Of a DNA stretch of 64,000 bases, positions 8,383 through 16,953 are shown in pieces. This stretch comes from Buttiauxella agrestis ATCC 33320 (GTDB taxonomy: Bacteria > Pseudomonadota > Gammaproteobacteria > Enterobacterales > Enterobacteriaceae). The stretch spans positions 2,294,001-2,358,000 of the forward strand of contig JALKFA010000001.1 of NCBI GenBank assembly GCA_024169445.1, in the 5' to 3' direction. The first letter of the stretch is position 1, and every line of letters starts with the position of its first letter. Below the pieces are notes generated by a model. That model made no database searches and had not been told where the DNA came from. It saw only the letters and a program-made list of their open reading frames with translations. The translations under genes were made by a program, and so were the position numbers.

Positions 8383-8909
8383 TGTAGCAATTAGTGCGGG
8401 TGCGGCATTCCGTTTAATTACATCCGTTTCCGCCTGATTCCATCGCACAAAACGCCCCTTTTCGCCTCGCCAATATTCTGTGTTTACTAAAAAAGAGCCA
8501 AGGATTTGGCTTGCTGCCCGTCTAACTAACTGCGGGTAGAGTCCGCCGAAGCGTTGCCCGTGAGGGATTCGACAAGGAGCGGATAAGGGAACTGGTTACA
8601 TGTGGAACGCCAAAACCAGCAGGCGATACCGCTACGGTGTGAGAGTGATTGAGTTCGCAGAGTTCCGCCGTAGAGAATGCAGGCCTGGGCAGGGGTAGAG
8701 CAGCCCCGAATTAGATGCAAGTACCGCAAGGGGTACTCACCCACGCGGACAATATACGGGAACCTTCGACAAGGCGAGTGTATGGGGTAGGGGGGAACTA
8801 TTCTCCTACTTCACCGATTTCTTGACCAGGCGGCACTACAACCCCTGCCAACATTAACCCCCAGATAAAAAACAGGACGTTTTTTAATCGCAACAACGGA
8901 ACGGCAAGC
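8383..8909 (+). ncRNA. Unassigned, apparently structured non-coding region before terminase
   Basis: This 527-bp gap between int and terS has no convincing reading frame on either strand. It opens with the ACTAAAAAAGA box and CAAGGAT hairpin (8486-8511). It then shows many self-complementary segments: TGCCCG/CGGGTA around 8514-8537, CTGGTT/AACCAG around 8592-8620, AGTACC-GCAAGG-GGTACT near 8721-8738, GTAGG/CCTAC near 8787-8810, and TAAAAAAC-AGGAC-GTTTTTTA at 8866-8886. TTCGACAAGG occurs twice (8568-8577, 8765-8774), GTAGAG three times and GGGAAC three times. It may be a structured RNA leader, a pac/cos region, or the remains of an intron-like element. I cannot assign a known RNA family. Confidence 0.4.
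8486..8511 (+). promoter_or_regulatory. Phage leader motif copy 1: ACTAAAAAAGA plus GGAT hairpin
   Basis: ACTAAAAAAGA (8486-8496) runs into AGCCAA-GGAT-TTGGCT, a 6-bp stem presenting GGAT, with CAAGGAT as core. The same box and a hairpin with the same core occur before scaffold (13052-13080) and capsid (18965-19004) genes. CsrA sites show GGA in a hairpin loop within ACARGGAT; T3/T7-type promoters have CACTAAAGGG or CACTATAGGG at the initiation point. The function is therefore open between promoter and RNA-level control. Confidence 0.5.
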
Positions 8910-9371
8910 ATGAGCAAGAAGCTCAAAGCGTCGAAAGTGCTACGGTTAACATCGGATGCCGATCTCGACGAGTATGTAGCAAGCGCACTAACCGCAACGG
9001 AAAAGGCAGTCATTGCCAGAATGCGAGCGCTGAAAATTATCAAGCCAGGCCAAAAGGCTGGCGCTCACCATTTCAAAGAGCTAGCCGAAGCGGAGGTGTC
9101 TTACGCCAACGCCACCGCTGCAATAAACCAATCCAATGACGTTGCCATTATTCTGGCTAACCGGTCACGCGTTCTGGCTGGCCTGGAGTTGCGTCTATCC
9201 GATCCAAAGCTAAAGGATTCTGCTTACGCATCATTGGCTAACCTGTGGTTCAAAATCTCAAGTGCTCCGCTCACCCGCACCTTTGAAGCTGAACCGCCAG
9301 AAACTGTGGACGATTTGAGCGATGACGAATTGGAAGCAATCCGTAAGCAATTGCAGCGGGGCGCAGCGTAA
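8910..9371 (+). CDS. terS: Phage terminase small subunit (probable)
   Basis: This 153-residue acidic-tailed helical protein lies immediately upstream of, and overlaps (TAATG), the terminase large subunit gene. A helical N-terminal half (LDEYVASALTATEKAVIARM) is followed by a second helical block ending in LEAIRKQLQRG. Small terminases bind the packaging site and deliver DNA to the large subunit. The assignment rests mainly on position, size and helical character rather than on a strong family motif. The gene sits at the end of the long non-coding leader, which could contain its recognition site. Confidence 0.6.
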   Translation: MSKKLKASKVLRLTSDADLDEYVASALTATEKAVIARMRALKIIKPGQKAGAHHFKELAEAEVSYANATAAINQSNDVAIILANRSRVLAGLELRLSDPKLKDSAYASLANLWFKISSAPLTRTFEAEPPETVDDLSDDELEAIRKQLQRGAA

Positions 9372-11020
9372 TGGCTCGCACAACGCTAACGCAGCGGAAT
9401 GAAACCAGGGCGCTTGCGCTGGCTGTATGCGAGGCTGGATTCGAATGTATGCGCAGGAATGCGAAGCTAATCGCAGCAGCCCGACGCTACAACCGTTATT
9501 ACAAGCTGGACAACTTCCAACCGCACCAATTCCAGCGTGAGTGGTACTGGTCAGGTATTCACGCCACGCTCCGCTACTTGTCCGCAGCAAACCAGATAGG
9601 CAAGACGTTTGGAGCAGCAGTCGAAATGGCTTATCACTCGACGGGCTTATATCCAGATTGGTGGCCTGGTCGCCGCTTCGATGTGATCGACAAGGAAACC
9701 ATGTGGGCTATGGGCGTGAGCCTGGAATCAACCCGCAAGGTTTTACAGAGCTACCTGATAGGCACTGATAACGCGAAGAAAGCAAGCGAAATCGGTAGTG
9801 GATTAATCCCGCGCGAAATGATTCGGATCGAGTCAGTCATACGGGATGGGGAGATCGTCAAATCAGTATCAATTGAACACATAGGCGGCGGGTATGTTGA
9901 ACTGTATTTCTATGCAAGCACTCAAGACACAACCACTTTGCACGGCCAGAAAGTTTTATATATTTGGCTTGATGAACAACCCGCTAACGAACTTGAGTTA
10001 TCCGGCATCTTTGCGGCACGAACTCTTAACACCGGCGGCATGGTTGCTATCACCGCAACACCCGAAAAGGGAGCTACAGACCTTTGGACACAATGCGCGG
10101 AAAGTGACAGCCCACACGTCCATTTTCAAACCGCTACCTGGGATGACGCCCCGCACCTGACACCCGAACGCCGCGAGCAAGTGTTAGCGGCATTTCCCTA
10201 CCATGAGCGTGATATGCGTTCAAAGGGCATTCCCGTCGCTGGCGTGGGTGCCGTCTATCCGTTCGCTGACGACGATGTAACTTGCATCCCGTTTGAGATC
10301 CCCGCTCACTGGAAGGTGTTAGCCGGTCTGGACTATGGCGGCTCTGGCAGGGCTGACCCGTCAATTATTCTTTCGATAGCCCAAAACCCTGATACCGGCA
10401 CCGCTTACGTGTTTCAAGAATGGTCAAGCGTCATGGATCGTGACGTGTACGCCAACGCCCACATGGAGCACTACCTAGCCGCCAAAGTCACCGGTCAAGC
10501 GCCTGACAATTGGGATAGGCTGACCAACAACGCAGACTTTGAGCCGTTGGGATACCCTGGCATTGTCATGAAGTCGCCCCACGATGGGCGCAACGCTATC
10601 GGCAACGCGGAAGCCGGAACCAACGCCACGCGAATGGAAACCATGGAGGCACTGGGCGCTAACGTTCACCCGCAGGTATTTGAGATTCCACCCGACCTGG
10701 CACCAATGGCAAAGGTGCGTAACTCGCTCTCCGCATCCATCGGGCTGGTGGTTGAAATGTTCCGCCTGGGACAATTGAAAATATTCACAACATGTACGCA
10801 AACACTCAAGGAAAGGCGTGGTTATCAATGGGTTAGCAAAGGTCAAAAAACAGTACCAATCGACAAAAACAACCACTTTATGGACGCAATGCGAATTGCT
10901 GCAATCCGCGTAAGGGATGACGGGGAATCAATGGCATCGGCACGAATCAACGTCCGAACCATGCAGAACTACGCAAGGCGAAACGACTACACCAAAGCAA
11001 TGGGAGCTTTTTCTAAGTGA
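9371..11020 (+). CDS. terL: Phage terminase large subunit
   Basis: The 549-residue packaging motor ATPase/nuclease has Walker A in LRYLSAANQIGKTFGAAVEM (about residues 68-80) and Walker B with catalytic Glu in KVLYIWLDEQPANE. The motor coupling region (TGGMVAITATPEKG) follows, and a C-terminal RNase H-like nuclease begins at KVLAGLDYGGSGRADPSIIL, where the first Asp ligand lies, with further acidic residues (HFMDAMRIA) near the end. It cuts concatemeric DNA and drives it into the prohead through the portal. Its start overlaps terS and its stop overlaps the portal start, indicating translational coupling. Confidence 0.93.
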   Translation: MARTTLTQRNETRALALAVCEAGFECMRRNAKLIAAARRYNRYYKLDNFQPHQFQREWYWSGIHATLRYLSAANQIGKTFGAAVEMAYHSTGLYPDWWPGRRFDVIDKETMWAMGVSLESTRKVLQSYLIGTDNAKKASEIGSGLIPREMIRIESVIRDGEIVKSVSIEHIGGGYVELYFYASTQDTTTLHGQKVLYIWLDEQPANELELSGIFAARTLNTGGMVAITATPEKGATDLWTQCAESDSPHVHFQTATWDDAPHLTPERREQVLAAFPYHERDMRSKGIPVAGVGAVYPFADDDVTCIPFEIPAHWKVLAGLDYGGSGRADPSIILSIAQNPDTGTAYVFQEWSSVMDRDVYANAHMEHYLAAKVTGQAPDNWDRLTNNADFEPLGYPGIVMKSPHDGRNAIGNAEAGTNATRMETMEALGANVHPQVFEIPPDLAPMAKVRNSLSASIGLVVEMFRLGQLKIFTTCTQTLKERRGYQWVSKGQKTVPIDKNNHFMDAMRIAAIRVRDDGESMASARINVRTMQNYARRNDYTKAMGAFSK

Positions 11021-13044
11021 ATACAACCGACCTGTACAAAGAAATGCAACGCCACAAGGATGCCGCGAAGCTGAGACAAGACGCGCTAGCCGAACGCTTT
11101 ACGCAAGCGTGGGGCTTTTACCGTGGCGAACTGCCAGCCGTCATGATGCCTGGTGACGTCGCCGCGCGTAACGTGATGTGGGAAGCGTTCGAAACCATTC
11201 ACCCGTCACTCGTCGCCATGTTTACCGATAGCCAGAAATCACCCGTTGCGTTTTCCAACGACACCAAAGGTGAGAACAAGCTAGCCGCCGCCGTGACAAA
11301 GGCAGTCCACGCCGCAGCACTGGCGGTAAATGGCTGGGACATGATTATTTATCTGGCGCTTAAACAGTGCCTGATTACTGGCAACCAGGCCGGATTAGTT
11401 GGCTACGACAGCAAGACCTACACCACTGACAAGATCACCTTTGACAAAGACCCAGCGGAAGCCGCACTGATTCAACAAAAGATAATCACCACAGCCGGTT
11501 ACAGCGTGGAGTCGGAGTTATCATTCGAGGACATTGACGGGGTGGCTACAGTGTCTGGATGGATGCAGGGCAAGCGGGAGGTTAAATTCCCCGTCATCTC
11601 ACTGATTGAGTTTAAAAACTTCTTCCTGCACCCAAAGGCAACCAACCCGCAGGACTCAATCTACAGCGCCTACGCAGAGGAAATCACCAACGCGGAAGCG
11701 TACAAACGCGGCTATAAGAAATCAGCGGTAGAGGCTGGTGCGGTTGAGGATACCAACGCAGGGCGCAGCCTGGACACATCCATGTTGGTTGTTGGCGACA
11801 TGAACGCCGAAGGGCGCAGGGATTTGGAGCAATCAACCCTGGACACCATGAATGACCTGATCACCGTGTATCACCACTACTGGCGCGGCTGCTACAACTC
11901 CGCAGACGAGAACCTTTGGCACGTCATCACGACCAGTACGGAATACATCAGCCATGAGGCTGTAGGCTACTGTCCGTTAATTTGGGGTGCAATGAGTGCC
12001 GTACCAAACAGCGCCCACGGTGAGAGCCTTTATGATTTTTGTAAGTCCGCACAGGAAGGAACAACCCGCGCCCGTCGAGCTATTCAGCGCTCCGCAGACT
12101 TTGCCGCTTACCCTGACATGGAAGTAACTGACTCGCTTTTAACGTCAGAAGCTCGCGCCGCACTGAATGACCGTAGCGAACCTGGGCGCGTGTATGTGGT
12201 GAAACAGAAGGGCGCAATTAGCCGTATTCCAACGTCTGACGTGCCGCAAGCCATGCAGATGCTTAACCAGGAGCTGAATCAGGACGCCGAACGTGTCCGC
12301 CAGGGTTCCGCAGGGCAAGCGCAAGCCATGAGCAAAACCAATCAATCGGGGATCGCCATCGCGCTGACTCAGGCCAAAGAGGAAATCAACGAAAACCAGA
12401 TCGCAAAAGTATTTGCGGAAACATTTATAAAACCCGCTTACGGCGTTTTCTTAATGGTATTGCAGGAAATGGGCAACGTGCTCGACGTTGAGGGTGTGAA
12501 GATACCATTCAAGATGTTACGTGACGATATCGGGCTAAAGGTAGACATTAAATCAGCCGCTGACCGCGCACAGGCCGCTGCCAATATCCTGACCGTGTAC
12601 CAGGACGCAGCCCAGAAAGGTACCTTGCCGGATAACTTCCAGCCGGAAAATGTTTACAACATCTACGCCGATTTTCTCCGCGCCGTAACCAACGATGAAG
12701 ACATTACCCGCTACCTAACGCCGCCGTCTGAAATGCCGAAACCATCAGAGTTTCAGAAGAAACTACAAGCGGTTATGGCTGCGTGTCAGTTACGCCACGC
12801 CATCGCCACAACCAAACTGGCAGAGGGCAAAGTCGAAGAACAAGCCGGTACAACTCAAAAACTGTTTAACGAGGCCGCTAAAGCCCTGGCACAGATTGAG
12901 GAAATTATGCAAGGCATTGATATTGATAAGGCTCGTTTGGTTCTGGACGCTGACAAATCGGAAAAAGAGGCGTTACTGGATGCCGCCGAATTAGCAAATC
13001 GTGCGCAGCCCAACCCCTCGGAGAGTGACAAAACCCCCGCGTAA
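11017..13044 (+). CDS. Phage portal protein
   Basis: The 675-residue protein starts at GTG 11017, overlapping the terminase stop (GTGA). Early residues WGFYRGELPAVMMPGDVAAR and VMWEAFETIHPSLVAMFTDS, and the later QSGIAIALTQAKEEINENQI region, are characteristic of large podoviral portal proteins such as the P22 and epsilon15 types. The last about 90 residues are helical (EFQKKLQAVMAACQLRHAIA and onward), consistent with a barrel region. The dodecameric portal forms the DNA entry vertex. Position between terminase and scaffold supports the call. Confidence 0.88.
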   Translation: MNTTDLYKEMQRHKDAAKLRQDALAERFTQAWGFYRGELPAVMMPGDVAARNVMWEAFETIHPSLVAMFTDSQKSPVAFSNDTKGENKLAAAVTKAVHAAALAVNGWDMIIYLALKQCLITGNQAGLVGYDSKTYTTDKITFDKDPAEAALIQQKIITTAGYSVESELSFEDIDGVATVSGWMQGKREVKFPVISLIEFKNFFLHPKATNPQDSIYSAYAEEITNAEAYKRGYKKSAVEAGAVEDTNAGRSLDTSMLVVGDMNAEGRRDLEQSTLDTMNDLITVYHHYWRGCYNSADENLWHVITTSTEYISHEAVGYCPLIWGAMSAVPNSAHGESLYDFCKSAQEGTTRARRAIQRSADFAAYPDMEVTDSLLTSEARAALNDRSEPGRVYVVKQKGAISRIPTSDVPQAMQMLNQELNQDAERVRQGSAGQAQAMSKTNQSGIAIALTQAKEEINENQIAKVFAETFIKPAYGVFLMVLQEMGNVLDVEGVKIPFKMLRDDIGLKVDIKSAADRAQAAANILTVYQDAAQKGTLPDNFQPENVYNIYADFLRAVTNDEDITRYLTPPSEMPKPSEFQKKLQAVMAACQLRHAIATTKLAEGKVEEQAGTTQKLFNEAAKALAQIEEIMQGIDIDKARLVLDADKSEKEALLDAAELANRAQPNPSESDKTPA

Positions 13045-13051
13045 ATGATGC

Positions 13052-13104
13052 ACTAAAAAAGACGGCGCAAGGATAGCGCCATTACCCCCCTAAAACATGA
13101 GGTT
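13052..13104 (+). promoter_or_regulatory. Phage leader motif copy 2 before scaffold gene
   Basis: ACTAAAAAAGA (13052-13062) is followed by GGCGC-AAGGATA-GCGCC (13064-13080). A second hairpin, TAAAAC-ATGAG-GTTTTA, comes next, whose loop and 3' arm carry the GAGG ribosome site for ATG 13109. Capsid gene copy 3 has the same two-hairpin order. The first loop is CsrA-site-like (CAAGGAT); the second would partly mask the ribosome site. Confidence 0.55.
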
Positions 13105-13108
13105 TTAA

Positions 13109-13969
13109 ATGTCAGATGTCACGACTACACCCCGCACACCTACCGGATTCCAGCCTAGTTCTATCTTTTTCCCAGATGACGCAGCGCCGAAAGATAACCA
13201 AAGCCCAGAAATCAGCGGAGACGCATCACTTGCAGTCACAGAAGATGACGGCAACCCCGCACCCCTCGATGGCATCGAGACTGCGCCAGGCGCTGAATCA
13301 GGCGCTGACGAATGGGAGTTCAACGGCGGCAAGTTCACCGCAGACCAAATCAGCGAAGCCCTGAAACATCAGGAGACTTTCACGCGCTTTAACACGTCCA
13401 TCACTCCGCTGGTGCAAAACATCAAGTCATTCGGCGACCACGCCGCACGTTTCCAGGCCATGGCAGTGACGGAAACCGACAAGCAAATTCAGGAGCTACG
13501 CACCGCGCTTAACTCTGGGCAGCTTAACGCCGCTGATTACCAACGCGCCCACCAATCGTTACAGATGGCAGAGACGCGCAAGGGCATGCTGGAGGAAGCC
13601 GGAAAGCAGGTAGACGCCCAACGCACTGAGGCACTGAATAACGCCCGCCGCCACAACGCCAGCCAAACCGCCACCAACCTGGTAAAACAGGGTTGGACAG
13701 TGGAGCAGATGAACCAGGCGCAAAGCGTCGTCAAAGGCGTAATGAGCATGGAAGCCTTTGCGGATAACGTGTCACCGGCTTTTATGGAAATCTTGCGTGA
13801 TGCCTACGAACTGCGCAGCCAGAAAGCCGCCGCCGCTGCAAAGCTACAAGATAAAGTCCGCAAAGTGACTAAGACCCCGCAGCAGCGCCAGCAAGCCCCA
13901 GCGCCAGCTAAAGGCGCAAACATGGGATCTTCTGACTGGATGAAGAAAAATATCTGGGGTGGTAATTAA
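13109..13969 (+). CDS. Phage scaffold protein (probable)
   Basis: This 286-residue protein has a long acidic, Pro/Ala/Asp-rich N-terminal third without predicted structure and a central charged helical region (TDKQIQELRTALNSGQLNAA, then RKGMLEEAGKQVDAQ). Its basic C-terminus ends SSDWMKKNIWGGN, a short basic coat-binding tail as in many scaffolds. Scaffolds guide capsid assembly and leave before maturation. It follows the portal gene as expected, but the capsid gene is 5 kb further on, with five other genes between, which is unusual. Confidence 0.72.
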   Translation: MSDVTTTPRTPTGFQPSSIFFPDDAAPKDNQSPEISGDASLAVTEDDGNPAPLDGIETAPGAESGADEWEFNGGKFTADQISEALKHQETFTRFNTSITPLVQNIKSFGDHAARFQAMAVTETDKQIQELRTALNSGQLNAADYQRAHQSLQMAETRKGMLEEAGKQVDAQRTEALNNARRHNASQTATNLVKQGWTVEQMNQAQSVVKGVMSMEAFADNVSPAFMEILRDAYELRSQKAAAAAKLQDKVRKVTKTPQQRQQAPAPAKGANMGSSDWMKKNIWGGN

Positions 13970-14832
13970 TGGCGCTATTCAAAGGCTCGTCAAAGGACAG
14001 CACCAATAGCAGTAGCAGCACCTCGGAAAGCTGGCTCTTTGAATACCTAAGCCCCGTGATGATTGATTTCATCGAGTCAAACCCAGGTATTGATTACATC
14101 GAATCGGGCGTCGCAGACCTGACAGACGCACAAAAGCAAGCCCTTGATGCCTACAAATCCGGCGCATCCATTGACGCTGGCAAAAGCATTATGCAGGGAG
14201 GCGCGGGGCTGGTTAGCGACTCAATCGCTAATATGCAGCGCATGTTAGGCGGCGGCACGAAAGCCGCCTTTACTAACGGTGTGTCCGGCATCATGGGTGC
14301 AATGGCTCCAGCAATGGAGAATCAAGCCGCAGCCATTCAGGACGACGTATACGCAGACATGGCGGGGGCTTTCGGCGGTGCCGCTCAAAGCACTATGAGC
14401 AACACGGCGGTAACTAACAGCAGCAACGCGGAAATGACAACCAACGCGGTTATGGCATCCGGTGCCAACGCTATGACGCAGGGGATTGCAGAAATGCAAG
14501 CCGGTGTATTGTCCAGTGCCATTGGCCTGACTACTGACGCGCTGAGCACCTACGCCGGTATTAATTCCGATCTTCTGGGCGTGGGGGGCGACATGTTCAA
14601 AGCTGGCGGCGGCATGGTTTCCAGCGGCACCAAAAACATGTTTAACGCCGGATTGTTTGAGCAGATGTTCAATCAGGAAAACATCAACAACGACCGCAAA
14701 AACGACATGATTAACGGGAACATGGAGTGGATTGATATGGCGGCGCTTATGGCGGTCACTATGCCTGGCGCTGGCCTCAAGACTGAATCCAGCAGCGAAA
14801 GCAGCGTAAGCAGTGACACGGGGTGGTTCTAA
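13969..14832 (+). CDS. Putative internal virion / DNA-ejection protein A
   Basis: The 287-residue protein has a Ser-rich start and a long Ala/Gly/Met-rich amphipathic central part (GAGLVSDSIANMQRMLGGG, GVLSSAIGLTTDALSTYAGI) ending TDTGWF. Low-complexity Ala/Gly helices of this kind are typical of podoviral internal proteins (T7 gp14 or P22 gp7 group) that leave the capsid to form the ejection channel. I cannot assign a specific family. ATG overlaps the scaffold stop (TAATGG), so it is translationally coupled. Confidence 0.5.
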   Translation: MALFKGSSKDSTNSSSSTSESWLFEYLSPVMIDFIESNPGIDYIESGVADLTDAQKQALDAYKSGASIDAGKSIMQGGAGLVSDSIANMQRMLGGGTKAAFTNGVSGIMGAMAPAMENQAAAIQDDVYADMAGAFGGAAQSTMSNTAVTNSSNAEMTTNAVMASGANAMTQGIAEMQAGVLSSAIGLTTDALSTYAGINSDLLGVGGDMFKAGGGMVSSGTKNMFNAGLFEQMFNQENINNDRKNDMINGNMEWIDMAALMAVTMPGAGLKTESSSESSVSSDTGWF

Positions 14833-15188
14833 TGGGTGTTATATCGTGGTTTGGCGGTGAAACCATCGCAGCAAGCGCAGTAGGCGAAGCAGTCCCACTA
14901 ACTCCAGGGCAGGGCGGGGGCGGCATGACCGCCGTCGATGCAACCGCCGCAAACCTTCCAGATGAAAACTGGGTAGATACCGCATTACGCCAGGCATTGC
15001 CGCAGATTTTAGGCATGACCCACAGCAAGGGTGGCTCACGTTCCGCGCCGTCCGCTGGTAGCGCTAAAGGTGCTGGTGGTATGGGTGGCGGTTCCGCTGC
15101 GTCTGCTATGCAGGTTCCCGACATGATTGGTAAATCTGCAAATAACAATCCGCTGGATGATATTAACAAGTGGAGCGACCTATTTTGA
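14832..15188 (+). CDS. Hypothetical phage protein, Gly/Ala/Ser-rich (118 aa)
   Basis: ATG 14832 overlaps the stop of the preceding gene (TAATG); upstream in-frame GTG 14823 is less likely. The protein begins MGVISWFGGETIAASAVGEA and contains Gly/Ser/Ala low-complexity stretches (GGGGMTAVDATAANLP, GSAKGAGGMGGGSAASA). It lies in the block of presumed internal virion proteins and is probably a minor structural component, but no family is recognised. Confidence 0.5.
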   Translation: MGVISWFGGETIAASAVGEAVPLTPGQGGGGMTAVDATAANLPDENWVDTALRQALPQILGMTHSKGGSRSAPSAGSAKGAGGMGGGSAASAMQVPDMIGKSANNNPLDDINKWSDLF

Positions 15189-15676
15189 AAATGCAGGAAC
15201 GCTTTAACAATATCACTGCCCGTTATGATCAGATGGTCGCCCGTATTTCCCCGCAGCCGTCTACGGATGTTTTGTTGTCACCCGCTAAACGTGAATGGGC
15301 TATGCAGGAAGGATTCAGGCCGGAATACAACCCGAATACAGACGATGTGACGTGGGTTAAAAGCCCCGAACCGGCATACCAACAAAGCCACATAAAAAAC
15401 ATTCAGGGTTCAATGTCACCTGAGCGTTTAACCGAATCTTTCCCCGCGTTTGCTTACAAGGCGGCAAACCTCGACGAAACGCTACAGGAGATAATCCGCC
15501 AGGCTGTTTCCGGTGAAATCACCACGCAACGCGCCAAAGAATTGGCCTACCAATTTGCGCTTGATACGTTCGATGAAGCATGGAAGGAGGGCGCACCAAC
15601 CGGTGCAGCCAAAGCCGCCGCCAGCTTTGAACAGGCTATCGAGAAAACAACCAAAACAGCGAAGGTGGCAGGATGA
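15185..15676 (+). CDS. Hypothetical phage structural protein (163 aa)
   Basis: The frame is open from GTG 15170. I favour TTG 15185, which overlaps the previous stop (TTGA) with GGAG 9 bp upstream; ATG 15191 is the alternative. The product is soluble and helical (LDETLQEIIRQAVSGEI, TQRAKELAYQFALDTFDEAW), ending in an Ala/Lys-rich tail. Its stop overlaps the next start (ATGA). It is a probable internal virion or assembly component by position, with no family recognised. Confidence 0.5.
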   Translation: MKMQERFNNITARYDQMVARISPQPSTDVLLSPAKREWAMQEGFRPEYNPNTDDVTWVKSPEPAYQQSHIKNIQGSMSPERLTESFPAFAYKAANLDETLQEIIRQAVSGEITTQRAKELAYQFALDTFDEAWKEGAPTGAAKAAASFEQAIEKTTKTAKVAG

Positions 15677-16953
15677 CAACGCAGCTGGATAACCAATTAC
15701 AAACGCAAGACGCCGCCGTAAGCGCTGAAGCCGCTACCCCACTGGCGCTGTTACCAGGGCAGAGTACCGCACCGCCGCAGATTTACGACAAACCAGAGTT
15801 ATGGGAGCAAGCCGCACAATCTGGGAAGCTGGTCAATCCGCCATCGGTGAAAGAAATCAATAAGCAGATGTGGACAGGCTCGTTTATGACCGCGCTAATT
15901 GTTGGCCTGACAACCAAAGACTTGGGCAGCGCCATTGCTGGCGGTCTGATGGGTTCTATTGCCATTCATGACTATGGTCACTCATTGCGCCAGCGCTCCG
16001 AATACGTTCCGCAAATGCAAAAAGACGGCTATTCAAACGCGGCGATAATGGACTACTACAAAACCGGCAATCAAACCCTGTTAAATCAGGAGCGTGACGA
16101 CATGCTCGATGCCAGCCGGTTTAAAGAGCAAGTCCGAACCGGAGACCGCAATTTTGTTGAAGGCCAGCGCCGCTTTGATGAAAACGCCGATTACCGCGAG
16201 GAGTCGTTACGATCCCGCGAATATAACCAGGCCGCAAACCGCAGCCAGCGCCAGGCATTTCAAAACGCGAGCATGACAGTTCGACGCGCGGGGTTAGACC
16301 TGCGCCGCCAGCAACTTACAGCGCAACTGCGAGCGCAGCAAACCGCAGCCGGTGCCGCCGATAAGTCACCACGCCAGATTGCTCAGGCCATTCTGCAAAA
16401 CGGAGTAGACCCGACAACCGGCAAGGCACCAACTGGAGCACGTATTAAGCAAGTGCAGGAATGGCAGGAAGGGAACAGCGGCTACGCTGGCGCTCGCGCC
16501 TCGCTTGTCCGCAATCTGGATCAGGTAACAGGCTTATTGGCGCTGGATGTATCGGATGGCACCGGAGCGCTAGCTGGGCAGCTTCCGGCATGGGCGCACA
16601 TGGGTGGCGGCGGGCAGCATATCCGCGAGCAGATTACATCCTTGCAATCCCAGGAGTTTCTGCGCAACGTCCAGGCATTACGCGGTATGGGCGCACTAAC
16701 CGCCGCAGAGGGGGACAAATTACAATCTGTGGTGGCAAGTCTTGACCCACGACTTGACGAGACTGAGTTACGCGGACAATTGGGGTACATTCAAACCGCG
16801 ATTATTGGTGCACTGGAACGTGCAGACAATAACGCCGTGATGATGGATTGGGACATGCCAGAGGGGGCGAAAGCGCCAGCGGAAACCAGCAAGCCAGCCG
16901 CCGAAACAAAAACATCCTCAACCGGCACCACTTACACCGTGGAGCGTGACTAA
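15673..16953 (+). CDS. Putative internal virion / DNA-ejection protein B
   Basis: The 426-residue protein has a short hydrophobic patch (SFMTALIVGLTTKDLGSAIA, then GGLMGSIAI, about residues 75-103) followed by a long Gln/Arg/Ala-rich coiled region (RRAGLDLRRQQLTAQLRAQQ) and a Thr/Ala/Lys-rich tail. The combination of one membrane-active segment and long helices matches podoviral ejection proteins of the T7 gp15 or P22 gp20 kind in character. It is coupled to both neighbours by stop/start overlaps (ATGA, TAATG). Confidence 0.5.
   Translation: MTTQLDNQLQTQDAAVSAEAATPLALLPGQSTAPPQIYDKPELWEQAAQSGKLVNPPSVKEINKQMWTGSFMTALIVGLTTKDLGSAIAGGLMGSIAIHDYGHSLRQRSEYVPQMQKDGYSNAAIMDYYKTGNQTLLNQERDDMLDASRFKEQVRTGDRNFVEGQRRFDENADYREESLRSREYNQAANRSQRQAFQNASMTVRRAGLDLRRQQLTAQLRAQQTAAGAADKSPRQIAQAILQNGVDPTTGKAPTGARIKQVQEWQEGNSGYAGARASLVRNLDQVTGLLALDVSDGTGALAGQLPAWAHMGGGGQHIREQITSLQSQEFLRNVQALRGMGALTAAEGDKLQSVVASLDPRLDETELRGQLGYIQTAIIGALERADNNAVMMDWDMPEGAKAPAETSKPAAETKTSSTGTTYTVERD

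Noticed and set aside
8526-8744. Reverse-strand 72-residue ORF in the int-terS gap
   Set aside because: Basic, Cys/Ser/Arg-rich composition without family resemblance, typical of a chance frame opposite structured RNA-like sequence.
9258-11156. Overlapping ORFs opposite or out of phase with terminase
   Set aside because: Shadow frames of an intact gene with Walker and nuclease motifs.
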